Source: Nelumbo lutea
Lineage: Eukaryota; Streptophyta; Magnoliopsida; Proteales; Nelumbonaceae
NCBI GenBank assembly: GCA_022828595.1
Contig: JAKGHH010000002.1
Span: 43,742,222 to 43,806,221 of the forward strand
Direction of reading: 5' to 3'
Length of the DNA stretch: 64,000 nt
Below, in pieces: positions 9,489 to 24,400 of the stretch. Within the stretch, counting starts at the first letter, position 1; each line of letters opens with the position of its first letter. The notes beneath the pieces are model-generated. The model did no database searches. It saw only the letters and a program-made list of their open reading frames with translations, and was not told the DNA's origin. A program made the position numbers and the translations under genes.

Positions 9489-12400
9489 ATGAAGGCATCA
9501 AAGGCGTGGCGGCTAGGCATTGGAGATTTGCAAATAATGACTGTGCCGCGCCACCGACCTCCTTTAAAAAGGCCTATGTGGATAATTGTATTGGTCTCTT
9601 TGGTGAGCTTGTTGCTAATTGGCGCTTATGTTTATCCACCACGAGGCTTTGTAGCCTGCTATATGTTTTCTTCAAATGGTTGCAAGTCGTTTGTCGAATG
9701 GCTTCCACCTTCTTTCTCTAGGGAACTTACTGATGATGAGATCGCTTCTCGCGTTGTCATTAGGGATATTTTAAGGATGACTTTTCCTGAAACAAAGAAT
9801 GCCAAAATTGCCTTCATGTTCTTGACTCCTGGTTCATTGCCTTTTGAAAGGCTGTGGGATAGGTTCTTCAGTGTAAGTTTTTCTTTGTTATTATGCTTTT
9901 GCCTCTTCACTTTCTACTAAATATGGGCTTTCAAATATATGATATTAGTTCCTTCTCAGTTCTTCCTTCCGTAATTACTTTGTACACAACTTTATTTTTA
10001 TCTTACTCTGCTGTCAGTGGCATATACATTGATTTTGAACTCCCATTTTGAAATGATTCTGTGGAAGGTGGCACATGCATTCAGTCAACATTCCCATTTT
10101 GGTTTGTTGAAACTTAGGGCTTGTTCATTTCCTCTTAACTCTTATCTTTTAAGAGGAATCTTTCAACTTTAAGAGAAAAATGGTTGTTCGTTTTCTCTTA
10201 TCTCTTATTTCTTAAAGTGCAATCATACAACTTTTTGTTTTCCAATGGTACCCCCAAAAAGACAAACAAAAACTCTCATATGTGGGGTCAAAATGGATAT
10301 TTGATAATTTTCAGAATTCAGAACAACATTATCTGCACTTAGAGTTCAAAGGAAAGAAAAGTTCACCAATACCAATATACCTCTTAATGTAATTATTGCA
10401 CTTTCAGATGTCAAACTTCAGGGCAAACGAACAGGCCCTTAGTCTAAAACGTAACCCTTGTCCCAACTATATGGGGTTGGCTACATGAATCCTGTTTTGC
10501 CATTTTGTTCTGTTCATTGCTTATCTGTTGCTAAACTATAAGCACTTAAATCATTTCTCACTACTTCAATGGGTCAACCCATGTTATTTTATGTCCTTTC
10601 CTAGCTCTTTTAGCCCCTATCTTCTCTCATTTTATTACCTACTAGAGCTACTCCTAGGTTCCTTCAAATGACTTCATTTCTAGCCCTGCCCATTTTAGTT
10701 CTTGCACTCATCCATCTAAGCATTTGCATTTTTGCCACACTTATTTTTTGGACATGTTGTTTCTTGACTACCAACACTCTGATCTACACAACATTGCTGA
10801 TCATGTTGTTTCTCCAACCTCTCCATTTCACCAATCCTACTCCAATTCTATGGGCGACATCCCTCCTCAATCTATCCCTTGTTATGAATTATTGAACCAA
10901 GGCAATATAAGAGGTCACATTGAGTTATCTCTTGGTCTCCAATCCTCAGTGTACCTTGATTTGCATTCCTATTGCTATTAAATTTACATTGCATATAAGC
11001 TGGTCGCTATCTACATTTAAAGGACCTTGTGGACTAAGATACCTGTTAAATAGAAGTTCAATCCTTATATTCCAATCTGAATTGCTTGTTTAGACGGATC
11101 CCTAGGACTGCCATCAGTTTAGCAGATATTTTAGCTAGGATTTGGTGCCAATATGTAACTATTAACTCATGTTCTTTTTTAGTGGTACTGGGTATATCAG
11201 CCCAATGGTTATCTTCCTACCCATTGCTCTTGGAGCTGTTGTGTGATGAGATGCTTTTACCATTCTTTGTTACTCAATAAAGAAGAAAGCTTAGAAAGGT
11301 CGCTAGAGTGTTAGGGGGAGAAATTTGGGATGAGGAGGGAGGCCAAAAAGAGTTTGGTGAGGTGGAAGATTGACTTGTGTGTAGCATCTAAGTCTTTTGT
11401 TGCTGCAGTTGTTGTGTAAGAGTGGTGTTTTCTCATGCTTTCTTTCCTTGTCTTTTATCTCCCTCTTCACATTTTTGGATGCACTTGCTATGTTCATATC
11501 CGCAGTTCTTGAAGACACAAGTTTGAACCCAAGGCTCGAAAGTGCATTTTTCTTGGATATGCTTCCAAATAGAAGGGTTATTGTTGTTATGATCTAATTA
11601 ATGGCACCCACTTTGTTTTTATGGATGTCACGTTTTTCGAGTCAATCCCTTTTTATAATCCACCTCAGGGGGAGCAATCAATTGAAGTTTTTGACCTCCC
11701 TAGTTCATCTATTCCTTTCCCAGTTCTCACTTTAGGTGAGTCTTCTTCCAGTTTTGTCCAATCGTCCTCTGCACTTAGTTCATCTATTCCTCCTCCACCT
11801 CCTCCTACCTTCATTACTCCTAATATCATTCAAAGGTGGCACCAAAGGCAAAGGCATAGGGATGAGCAAGTTGTTCCCACTGCTACTTATCAAAAAAAAA
11901 AGTTGTTCCCACCACTATAACAGAGCCTCCTACACTTTAAATTCTTGAAGAGACAACGGGTTCGGTCACCCCATCCACTTCTCCAAACCTAGACCTTCCT
12001 ATTGTAGTAAGGAAGGGTAAAAGGAGATGTACAACCCAATGTATCTCTAAACACCTTTCCTGTGGGCTCCTTTCACCATCTTATTGTTCCTTCCTAGCCT
12101 TTGTTTCTTCCCAACCTAGACCTAAATCCATTTTAGTAGCATTAGCCAAACCAGAATAAAGGGGTGCTATGGAAGTTGAAATAGAAGCATTATATAAGAA
12201 TGACACGTGGGATATTGTTGAGTTGCCTAAGGGGAAGGAACTAGTTGGATATAAGTGGGTCTATACCATCAAATATCATGCCAATGGGTCTATTGAGCGA
12301 TTTACGGCTTGCTTGGTAGCAAAGGGATACACCTAGATGTATGGAGTAGACTACTTGGAGACCTTTGCTCCTGTAGCTAAGATGACTTCAGTGCGGGTTC

Positions 12401-15400
12401 TCTTATCCTTAGTAGCATGTTTTGATTAGCCTCATTTATCAAATTGATATGAAGAATGCCTTTTTGAATGAGGATCTCCATGAAGAAGTGTATACTCTCC
12501 CTCCTGGGATGTATGGGAAAGAGATGCAAGGGTAGAGGTGTACTGTGGGCGGCCCACACAAAGTGCGGGCTGTGCCGTGCTGGCCCGTGGGCCATCACGG
12601 GCCGTGCCGCCCTCCCCAATGAAAATTTTGGGGGTTGGGCCGGGCCTATGTGGGCCGGTGCCGTGCTGTGCCACAGGACGGGCTGGCCCGTGAGACGAAC
12701 CTTGGGTCGGGTCGGGCCGTGTATTAGGCCAACGCTATTTATTTAGAAAAATTGACAAAAAAAAACTTAAAATTTTAATTTTATATGAATTTTGTGTATA
12801 AAATTGCTTATATATGCAATAATTAAATAAATTAGTATAATAAAAATAAAAAAATACTTATATTATTAATATGTTATATACTATATATTATTATATAATT
12901 ATAATATATATAAAATATATATATGGGTTGTGCCAGCCCGCGAGCCACGGGCGGCACGACCCGCTCGGTCGTGTCGTGCCTTACCGGCCCGTGGACCTAA
13001 AATCCTAGGCCCAACACAGCTTGATTTACACCTCTATGCAAGGGAAGGTATGCAAACTAAAGAAGCCTTTATATGGTCTTAAGCAGTCTCTTTGGGCATG
13101 GTTTGAGCAATTTCAGAATGCATTAATTCAGTTTGGTTATACTTAGATTTAGTCAAGCCATACCCTCTTTGTTAAGAGAAGAGACATGTTGGTGACATTT
13201 TCTTATTGTTTATGTGGATGACATTGCAGTCACTAACAGTGATATTGAGGAAGTGAGCAGCCTTAAAGGTTTACTCAATACAGAGTTTGAAATTAAGGAC
13301 TTGGATGAATTGACATATTTCTTGGGAATTGAAGTTGCTCGGTCTAAGGCGAGCATTTTCATTTCCCAATGCAAGTATATTGTTGGCCTTCTCATTGAAA
13401 TAGGGAAACTTGGTGCCAAACCTGTATCTACCCCTATTGATCAAATCATAAGATTTCTGCTATTGATGGTGAGCTGCTAGTCGACAAGGGAGTGCTTCAA
13501 AGGTTACTTGGGAATAGTGTTTTAAAAGGCGTTGGAGGCGTATGCACCTCTAGGCGAGGCGCTCCCAAAATGCCCAGAGGCGTATGCCAAAGGCGCTAAC
13601 ACCTCAGAGGTGTACGCCTCAGGGCAAGAGGCTTTTTTCATGAGGCGTGCTAGAGGCGTACGCCTAATGCGCCTCATGCACATCTTATATAAAAAGACAG
13701 AAAAAAAAGAAAAAAAAAGGAAAGGAAAAGAAAAGGAAGAGAAAGAAAAAGAAAGAGAAGAAAAAAAAGAAAAGGAAAGGGAAGGGAAGAAAATATAACG
13801 GGAAAGAAAGTGGTTTGCCCCCTGCTCCTTCGGCTGGGGGGCGAAGCCCCCCCAAACCCCCTGCCCCCGACAAGACCCCCCCCCCCTTCTTTCAACTAAT
13901 GTTATGCATCTTTATTCTTCTTAATCTAAAAGATTTTTATTAAAAATAAAGAAAAAATGAGATCCCCCTTACTCTTCATCCTCCTCCTAACCCCCCCTTC
14001 CTCTTAAGGAGGCTTACGCCTCTTTGTGTTCGGGAGGCTTATGCCTCTTGCGTTTTGAACTACGCCTCACGCCTCTAGGTAGTGGAACGCCTCACGTCAC
14101 GCCCCCGCATTTTAAAACATTGAGTTAGGAAGCTATTGTACCTCTGCATGACTCAACCTAACATATCTTATGTTGTCAATGTTATTAGTCAATTTATGCA
14201 TGCTCCTCGGGATACACATATGGCTGTTGTAGAGAGAGTACTATGCTACTTGAAGAGTACTTTCGGAAAAGGATTTCCTTTTTGCTAAACATGGTCACAT
14301 GAAACCGGAAGCATGCATAGATGCAAATTGCACTAGATGCATTGATGATAGGAGATCTACATCTAGTTATTGTGCTATGGTGGATGAGAACATTGTTTCT
14401 TGAAGGAGTAAGAAGCAGTCTATGGTGGCTAGATTTTCAACTAAAGCAAAATATAGAGCTATGACCCATGGAGTTTCAAAGTTGTTGTGGCTTAGATCTC
14501 TCCTATAGGACTTGGGTGTTGCTTATGATAAGCCTATGGTGTTGTATTGTGATAATCAAACAGCTATAAGCATTGCTCATAATCTAGTGCATCATGATAA
14601 AACCAAAGCACATTGAGGTAGATAGGCACGTAATATGGAAGAGAGTTGCTTCAGGAGAAGTATGCATGTCTTTTATTGCCTCTGAGGAACAATTAGTAGA
14701 TGTTTTGACTAAGGGGGTTCCAAAGGTTAAGTTGCAGCATGATATAAGCAAGCTGAGCATGATTGACATCTATGCGTAGCTTGAGGGGGAGTGTAGAAGG
14801 ATTGAGCCAGATGGGCCTTAACTTGCTTCTTTTATTGGTTTTATTTCTAAGTTGTTTTTCCTTATATTGGGCCTTGAGTATGTGAGCCATCTTTTATTTA
14901 TTTTTATTTTGTTTACCAACACAGACGCCCTATTGGGGGCATTCATGTAATTCCATCTACAATTATTTTTTGACCTTAGTAAAACACATAAGATAGGGCT
15001 GAAGGGAGTTACAATAGAATCAACTCTTTTTCTCCCTCTTCCCTCATCTTTCTCTCTTCCTCTTCTTGCTCAGTTCTTTTTCCTTTTGCTGTTTATTCTT
15101 TTAATAATCACAACACCTTTATTGTTCAACTTTCTTCTATTTGGAACAAAAATAAATCAGAATTTGCACCCAAATCATTTGCACTAACATAGTTTTGCGT
15201 ATTATTTGCACTACAACCAAACACAGCCTAAGTCTACCCAAATTTGCACTCTTATTGTTGTTGTTGTTGTTATTTGTTATTTTCATTGTTATTCCATTGA
15301 GTGTCCCTTGTCCCTTATTATTATTGCTATTGTTATTGTTGTTATTATTATTATTATTTAATTTACATAGCATATATTATATTTTGGTCCTACTTATTTT

Positions 15401-18400
15401 AAAACCTCTTGTTTCTAAGGTTCAGCTTGGAAGGAGTACAAATACAAATATGTAGAGTGCAAAACCTTGTATTTTGTATGTATTTGTACTCCTTCCAAAC
15501 TAAGCCTAAGGTATTTGTACATAAACTTAATTTTGCATTTAATCCTTTGTTTATTTTTTTCCCTCTAATGATAATAGAAGTATATGTTTTTTCTTGACCA
15601 CATTTATTCATTGGTTTTCATTTATCTAAATGTGACATTCTTTTTTAGTTTTGATTAAAATTGTTGTTTTCTTGGTTATGTGAACCCTCTATATCACCTG
15701 AATGGCCATGTTTTTGCTCTTGTAGGGGCACGAGGACAGGTTCACTGTTTATGTACATGCATCTAGAGAAAAACCAGTGCATGTAAGCCGTTATTTTATT
15801 AATCGGGGCATCCACAGTGATAAGGTATGGTGAGAGTCCCTCCAAAAATTGCGGAAATCAACATTCTGTTTCCAATCTATATTATTTTTTCTCTTCTGGA
15901 ACTTACATCGATGGATTTAATGGTTTATATTTTTGAAATTGTTAGCAATCAGTAAGTTTACTAATACAACAGGTAAAAAGCAGTTCACCAAGCACCCTAA
16001 TAATCAGCTGGCCCTGGCTTGCCCCCTACTGTAATTACAAGTCCCCTCGAGGAATTAAACCCAATATAATTGATTTCTAGTTGCCCTGAATTTAGTATTT
16101 CATATACTTTGATGTAATGATCAACAACTGATACATACATTAGTCTAGAGGTGGACCAAAAGACAAGCTAGATTTTGGTAAAATAGAGCCAAGGATTAGG
16201 GTACAATAGCAACAATATGAGGGATATATGGAAGCTGGCCAAGGACTTAAAACTCTTCATTCCATTGGGTTAGAAGGTTGACAAATGACAAGAAGGATGG
16301 GTTGGAAAAACAGGGGGTGAATAGAGAACGGTTGTTTTGGGCACATGTAATGTGGTTTTTTTTTTTTTTTGCATGAGTGGGGTGGTTTGTCATCCTAAAT
16401 GAGGGTCATTCAACTTCATAAATTCTCTATTTGTTTATACTTTTAATAAAAATTACTGTTAACCATAAAAGAAATACTTCCCCTCAAGCTGCGTATAGAT
16501 GTCAATCATACCTAACTTGTTTAAATTTGTTTCTAGTTCAGATTTTATCACTCTGCTAGTGAATACATTAGTTATCTGCATATTAGAAGTAACATATGGC
16601 AATCAGACTTAATCCAAAGAGACCCTCTGTTTAATAACATGTCTATCAACTCTATATGCTTGGTTCTATCATTATGGAATTGGGTTGTGAGCAATGTTGA
16701 TGCTATTTTGATTGTCATAAATCATAATATAACATAAATGGCTTCTCATTGTCAACCCCTATCTCTTCTAGTCAAGATCACAAACACACCAGTTCTCGCA
16801 CAGTATGTGCATCAAGAATATGTAGGTGCTTTATTGATAACTCAACGTTCCAACAAATAAGAAGCCAATGTTTTTTCAAACTATTTTCTGGAATATTGAA
16901 TCTGAGAACTTTTATTTGAACCTTAAGAACAATTTGATAGAACTGATGAATTGCAACAGGTAGTTTCATCATGAGAATGCACTAGACACAAACAACCAGG
17001 AGAACTAAGAAAAATCATCCACAAACAACAGGAAATTCCTGTATCCACCTATAACAGGATACAATATGGCCCTCATTGCTTTCCCTAGTGCCAGTAGGTC
17101 TGGTCTTTGCTGTAACCAGCACTACAATCTCCTACTCTCTTCACCATGAACTAGTCAATTAGCTTGTGCTAGTGGAATATTTTCATGTGTGAGAATATCT
17201 TCTTGTATGGTATCACATTCAGGGTTTAGACCAGCTAAAAGCTCAACTTTTTTTTTCCTTCTTACCCAATACTGATGTGTAGCTGTATCTGTGAGACTTT
17301 CCCACTGGTCGGCCTCAAGGTGATCTATCTCCTGCCACAAGGACTTTAGCCTAGAAAAGTAAACCGCCTCTCCCCCTTGCTTCAAATAATTTATTTCACC
17401 TTGTAGTTATTATGCTCTAGCAATATCTAGAGCATGTGAAAATGTCTCTATAAGATTGTTGTAGATATCTTCTAGCAGTTTTAGGTGATCTGTTGTTTTG
17501 GGTATAGAAGGTGGTATACTCTAAAGCTTCTTTTGGGTTTTTTTTTTTCTTTACACATAATTGTAAACATTTGATTACCGATTAAGAAAAAGGAAATCTT
17601 TAAAATAAATAGTCAATGCTTTCAATGTAAGGAGTTATATTTATCTATGTGGTTGTTGTTATTGTTTTGGTATGAGAATGGAATATATTTTTTATGGATT
17701 CAGTGGGAAAGCTGGAGGCTTATTTTATGCCAAGTAGCTTTCTGATGATATGAACAAAATATATACAGGTGGTATGGGGAACAGTTTCTATGGTCGATGC
17801 TGAGAGGAGGCTTTTGGCAAATGCACTCAAAGACCCTGATAACCAACATTTTGTCTTGCTTTCTGACAGGTTATTGGTTACCAAATTGCTTACATTCCAT
17901 CAATGTTTTCTTAATTGTGCTTGATATTGTTGTGATTAGTTTTCTCATTACTTGTAAATTTGTATTGCAGCTGTGTGCCACTGCATAATTTCGATTATGT
18001 GTATAACTATCTTATGGATACCAATATCAGCTTTATTGATTGGTAAGACTGTTGTATTATTAAATGGGAGTGTGTTTTGGATATATTTCATAAATCATTC
18101 TGCTGATTATTGCTGGTCAATTGCAATTTGAATTTGGTTTGACAATTTAACATCTAATTCTTGGTTAATTGTTCCACTGCAGTTTTGTTGAGATGTTATT
18201 TATAAGATGAAAGTTCTTAATATTGAAAATAAGATGAATTACCCATTTGGATGAGAAGGTTCAAATATGTAATCTCTATCATGTTAATGCACATTCTCTT
18301 TCGCTTTCCAGCTTTGAGGATCCTGGCCCACATGGCTCTGGAAGATATTCAAAGCACATGCTGCCTGAAGTTGAAAAGAAGGATTTCAGAAAGGGAGCAC

Positions 18401-21400
18401 AGGTATACTCTTTCATGTATTTCTATGTTTACTTGACTTACAGATCAGAGCTTATCTTTCAACGTTTCGATATGCATTTATTACTATAATGTGTGTCTGT
18501 TTCTACTTGACATTAGGGACCCAGTCACCCGGACCTTTGTTTCTTTAATATCTGAGACCTTTGATTCCTAGATACCCTTGCTTGCTTACTATACCCATGT
18601 CAGGCACGATATGTGTTTGATACAAGAGTGGACACTGCATGATACCAAGGTTTAAAATATTGACATGATATACCCAATACAGGGCGTATCATATTGGTAT
18701 TCAAAGGTGTGGGTATGTGGAACTTGTGGAAAATGATCCAACCTATTCCAGCAATCATGACTGCCACTAAAGGTTATAGTAGCGGTTGTAACCACCACCA
18801 TAGCTCCCTAACCGCTGGCATAGGTAAAAAATGCTGATTCTTCCCAATTTCTTGGGAATTTCTATAGGCTGTCCCAACAACCTATAGAAAATTATAAAAA
18901 ATTATAAATGATTTCTTTATAGTTTTAAATGATTTTTATTAAAAAAAGAAAGAAAGAACTATAAATGGATCTATCAATGATCTTTAAACTCATTTATATA
19001 ACAATAATTTATATAAAAAACAAAAACTTTCTTAATTTTTAGGAAAAATATGAAAATTAAAAAAATATATATTTATATATTTTAAATGGTTTTCATGGTA
19101 AGGAAGAACTATAAAATGGATCTATCAAACTCATTGAACCAACAACAATTTAATGTGTCTTGTAGTGAACTTTTAGTAGATTGGAAGCTCAAACTTTGTT
19201 TGAAGTATTGTTATTAATGTATTGTCTGATATGTATATTTTTTAGACCCATGGTATTGTTGATTGTAATGTATCTCTTCATATTAAACTATCAAGGTTTT
19301 CATTTTCCTATGTGTTTATACCTTATTCATAGTTATTTCAACTTTAAATTTATTATTATTGATGTATTTGTGGGATTTGTAAGATTTTCCCTAATGTATC
19401 CAAGCACATCCATTTCTTTCCATTGTATCCATGTGCATCCAAAGCGTATTGTGATACGTATTTGTATCCAAGCTTACCGATATGATACACGATAATGATA
19501 CTTTGAACCAAGGATTGAAATATCGATACAGTGTGTTTGGTACGGAGTGTATTGTATCGATATCATTATTAACCGACACAAGATACACTATGACTGGAGG
19601 TGTATCCTACCAATTCTTCGAATCAGGCCGATACCAGTGCATATCAGTTAGGGGTGATCATTTCAACCCGGCTCGGCTTGGCCCGCGCAAGCCCGACCTG
19701 GAAATTCCAGGCTTGGGCTTGGGTTTTGTGTTCAGGCCCGGCTCGGGCCTGGGCCCACATCAGGTCTGCAAATTTTAGGGCCGGGCTTGGGCTTAATACT
19801 TCAAGCCCGGTCCGGCCCGCATATATTTAAACTTACACATTTTGTGTATAATGTATACATGTTATTTTACATTATATTATATATTTTATATATAAATATT
19901 ATAACATGACATGTATAATTTATATATGTAATATTTTATATTATATAATATATAAAATAAGTTTATATGCATGTTATGTCATTTAATATATAGATATGTA
20001 ATGTTTTATATATGAATGACATTGGCCCGGAATCAGACCCGACATGGCCCATGATCACCCCTAATATCAGTCCATGTCGAATTGTATTGGTCGATATGCA
20101 CCAATACAGACCGATACACAACGATACATGCACACATGCGGCTTTCTACTAAAAATGGGAATGGAGTGATTCAAACCTAAATCAACTAGCACAATAGCGC
20201 TTGGTGCTTAAGCTCTTAAACTACCAAGTCACTTAGCTTTTTATGATAATAAGTGAAATAAAAAAACTTTTATTAACTTTATTGTCTAAATGCAATCCAA
20301 ATAAACAATACATATTTATGTTTAACAACTCCAAATAAAAATTAAAAAGAATAATATTCAAAATTAGTATTGTATAAAATAATGCAATAAACAATACATA
20401 TTTATGTTTAACATTTTATTCTTCCATATATTCTTCTTCTTCTTCTTCTTCTTACTACTACTACTACTTTTTCTTTTCTTCTTTTCCTATAACAAAAAGA
20501 AGGGTTTATCCCCTATATATTTTGAATTTTATTTTCCTTCTTTTTTCTTCTCATGAATATGTTGATTTTCTATACTTTAATATGAATTTTATATTTTTCT
20601 TATGAATAATTATTAAGGAAATATGGTTATGGTACCTAGGGAACTACCCTAGGATCTATGTTTTCAACATAAAAAAATCCAATGCCTATAGCTTCGCCTT
20701 GGCGCCTTGAAAACTATGGTTTACGAAATATTCAAGAACATAAAATTAAATTGAATATATCAAATCTACTAATCTACATGTCATCAACATATAGTAGAAG
20801 AATGGTAATACCCTGAGACCATTGCCTAACAAACAGAGAGTGATCAAAGGAACTCTAGCTATATCCAACAACAACTACAACATCTCAAAAGCATTGAAAC
20901 CATGATTGGGGGCCTATTTCAAACCATATAGGGGTTTTTTTGAAGCGACATACTAGAAAAGAATCATTGTAGTATCCAGGAGGAGGCTTCATAATCAATG
21001 CCATACTCTTGACTATATTCCTAGGCAACTAATTGAGCCTTGTATCAATTAAGAGATCCATTGGATTTCAGCTTAATAGTGTAAACCCAATGGCTCCCAA
21101 CAATGGAGGCATTTAGAGGAGTAAGCACAAGGTCCCAAGTGTCATTCTTATGTAAAGTCTGATTTTTTGCATCCATGTCTTCCTTCCAATGAGGGATACT
21201 GTTGGCTTCCTAGTAGGAGCGAGAAATATCTATAGAAAACCAAACAATAGACAAAGCGCTATTGTTTGAAGGAAAACCATAGTGGTTAGGAGGTCTAGAG
21301 ATATGAGTAGAATGGCAGAGAGGTAAGAGGAGTATCTTTAATAGTAGTAGCAAAAATAGAAGTATCAATTACAAGAGTAGTTGTGAGATGATGACTGAAC

Positions 21401-24400
21401 TGGGAGAAAGGGGGGTTGCAGGCGCAGGGACTGGAGCACGTAACCACTTACAAGAGAAGACAAGAAGGTCCTTCTCAGCATAAGGAGGTGGAGCATCTTG
21501 TGAATGAAAGTTTGGCAAAATAGAAATAGACGGTGTAGGTGATCTAGCAATTTTAGCAAAAAAGGGGATATGGTCAAGAAAAACAACATTATGTGAAGTA
21601 CAAATACGATGAATAGAGGGATCATAGCAAAGAAATTGTTTGTGGTTAGGATTGTAGCCCACAAAGGTACACATGGAAAACTGTGTAGACAATTTAGAAC
21701 ATTCACGAAAGGGTAGATGAACAAAGCACACACACATCCAAAAACATGAAGCATAGATAAATACAGGGGACGACCAAACAACTTTTGAATGGAAGACATG
21801 TTACCAAGAATAGAGGAAGATGTATCAAAGGAATTTTATAGCATCATCCTTCGACTCAAGATGTATCAAAGGTCTACAAGGAAGGAACTTTGTTCTTAAC
21901 AAAACCCAAATAAAAAAAAAAAGGATATGTCCATTCTTATGACCAGCCATCTTGTGTCAAAGGTTGTTTGAGACTTCTCGAACTTCAACCAAACAGACGG
22001 CCCAAACTGGACATATCCTTTGACACAATGTATCAAAGGTCTACAAAGAAGGAACTTTGTTCTTAACATAACCCAAATCAAACAAAAACATTAATTTCTT
22101 AGCATGTATATGACCTATACATTTATGCCACAAGTCCCGATTATTATTTTTGTGACTCAGAAAGGAACTAGAAGTGGAGGAACTGAAATAAGATGATGTT
22201 GTTTGAGACTTCTCAACCTTAAGCAAACAGATAGCCTAACCTGCACCCCTTCTCTTTCACCTTCCCAGTGTTCCGGTCCTGAATGAAACATTCATCATGA
22301 GAAAAGGTGAGAATGTTAGTTACCTTCATCAACTAATTGGCCAATAGAAATGTGATTTGTAGTGAAATTAGGAACAAGAAAGATCTTAGTAAGAGGGAAT
22401 GACACAATGGAAGAAAGCTTAAGAGACAAATCACCGCTACCAATGGTGTTTAATTTTTCACCATTGACAGTAACAATATGTTTGTGATGGGCTTCAATAA
22501 GGTTACTTGGTTGGTTAGGGTAGGCTCCTGTTATATGGTTGGTAACTCTAGAGTCAATGATCCAAACATGAGAAGGAGAGGAACAATAACCAGAGAACTC
22601 ACTAGATAAGCCAATAGTAGATGTTACTAGTTGTCGAATGTTTTCCTCAACCATAGATGCCAGAGAATCACCTTTAATAGAAGAATTACAACTATTAGAA
22701 GATTTCTTATTCCCATGTGCTATAAAAGCAGTGTCAATCCCATAGGTTGATCCATCAAGTTTCACAGGAACATTATCAACTCTAGCAGAGGCCATTTCAG
22801 CAAAGAAATAACAGTCCAAACACAACAAAGAAATCAATTTGAGATGAAAAAGAAGGCATTTATCTCCTTTAGAAACCTCAAACACCCTCCTAGAGCCCTA
22901 GAAGCCCCTCCCTCCAAAGATTCACTTTTCCGCAGGAGTGGGAGAAGAGAGAGAAGAGGCTGCCACTCCCTCCAGAGACCTCCAAAAAGGTTGGGACTTG
23001 AACCGCCCCCTTCAGAAAACCTCAAGGAACCCTAGAAAACTAGAGCACCACTTCCTAGGTCAAAATTGAAGAGTCCTACACTCCTCAAACAGGACTCCCC
23101 CCTTCTCCAGTTCTTCCTAATTTTGGTGTAAAACCCTAGACCAGCTACAAAGGATTGCAATTCCACAAAAAAAAAAATCCAAAAACTGGGCTTACCTGAC
23201 GTCTTCGATCTGCCCTTTACCTTATCATGCAATCAGCCGACCTAGGGATGCATGATGGAGCAGCTCAAGAAATGTTTAAACTTGCTTTGATACCAAGTAG
23301 AAAGGTTTGGACAACTTGTTTTGATATAAAAACTATAAAAGAAAGAAGAAAAGAAAGAGGAGAAAAGGTTTCAGCTAAGAGAGAGATGAGAGATAGAAGA
23401 GAATGGGAGAAGCTCAAAATTAGGTCTGACCGCCCCTTTCATTAGATTATATACTCATAAATAAAAGAGAGTACAAAGACAAGTATGCCCTTAGTAATAG
23501 GCTACTTGTGAGAACTTAAAAAACACTCTTAACTTAAAAAATAAACTAATGGGCCTAAGGCCCAATAACTCCCTAACTATGCTATGTAAATAAAAAACAT
23601 GTTATATCAGCCCAAAACTCAACAAATAACAAAGGGAAAAGGTCCTTCTGAGGGGTGTCTCCTACCCAGATATCCTCCCAAAAGCAAACAACATTGCTAG
23701 AACAAACTCCATACCTGATAAAATTGAGAAATTAAGGAAGGGTGTTGTGAATGGCCTTCCAAGGTGCTGCCAGGTTAGCTTGCCTTGACACACTAGCATC
23801 CCATCCATTCTCTGAGCTCCCATGAATGCTTCTCACCACCTCATGCCATTTCCGTAACAAAGCTTGATTTTTTTCAATCACCCTCCCAAGTCCTAAACCC
23901 CCCTCTTCTTTACTGCAAACAATTTCCTATTTAACCAAATGATCATTTTTTTCTTGTCCCCGGCTCCCACAGGAAGTCTCTCATCAACTTCTCCAGTTTC
24001 CTAGCTTCCCTAGTTGGTATCCTAAAAACAAACAGAAAGTAAGTAGGTAAGTTAGCCAAAGTAGCTCTTATTAAGGTGATTCTCTCATTCTCCCTCCCAA
24101 AGAGATGTAATTCTTTTTCCATGAAGCTAATCTCTTATCAAACTTTTCTAGCACTGGGGTTCAAAATCAGCTCTCCCTAGGATTTGCCCCTAGTGGAAGC
24201 CCTAAGTAGGACATAGGCCAAGAAGAAGAGATGGAACACTTAAGACACTCCGCAATAACGTCAATCTCCCCAACCTCCAACTTTATATCCGCTATGCAAC
24301 TCTTCTCCAAATTTATTTAAGATTAGAAACCCTTTCAAATCCTTTGATTAGCTCCTTTAGGTTTGCTACCTTCTCGCTAAAACCTCCTACACAAAAGATC

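Larger units (their letters stand above)
11440..14961 (+). mobile_element. 5'-truncated copia relic in intron 1, with two nested insertions
   Basis: The sense strand matches the host gene. Order: integrase tail ([14 protein letters not shown] near 11530), a proline/serine-rich spacer (11621-11890), reverse transcriptase ([20 protein letters not shown] at about 12200, [20 protein letters not shown]), a hAT insertion, [29 protein letters not shown] (13211), a second insertion, then RNase H ([35 protein letters not shown]) and LSMIDIYA plus stop at 14779. A polypurine tract GAGGGGGAG follows at 14783. A TGTAGA...TCTACA block (14792-14961) may be the 3' LTR or part of it. Several in-frame stops show it is dead. 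No 5' LTR or gag is in the window. Confidence 0.85.

Noticed and set aside
10668..10981. Hydrophobic frames that could be a small membrane protein
   Set aside because: They lie in a repeat-like part of intron 1 in two overlapping frames without a family signature.
12377..12746. GC-rich frames on both strands
   Set aside because: They translate the arms of the hAT element and the adjoining copia relic.
13532..13895. Lys/Glu-rich and Phe/Leu-rich frames
   Set aside because: They are products of the homopurine tract inside a TIR element.
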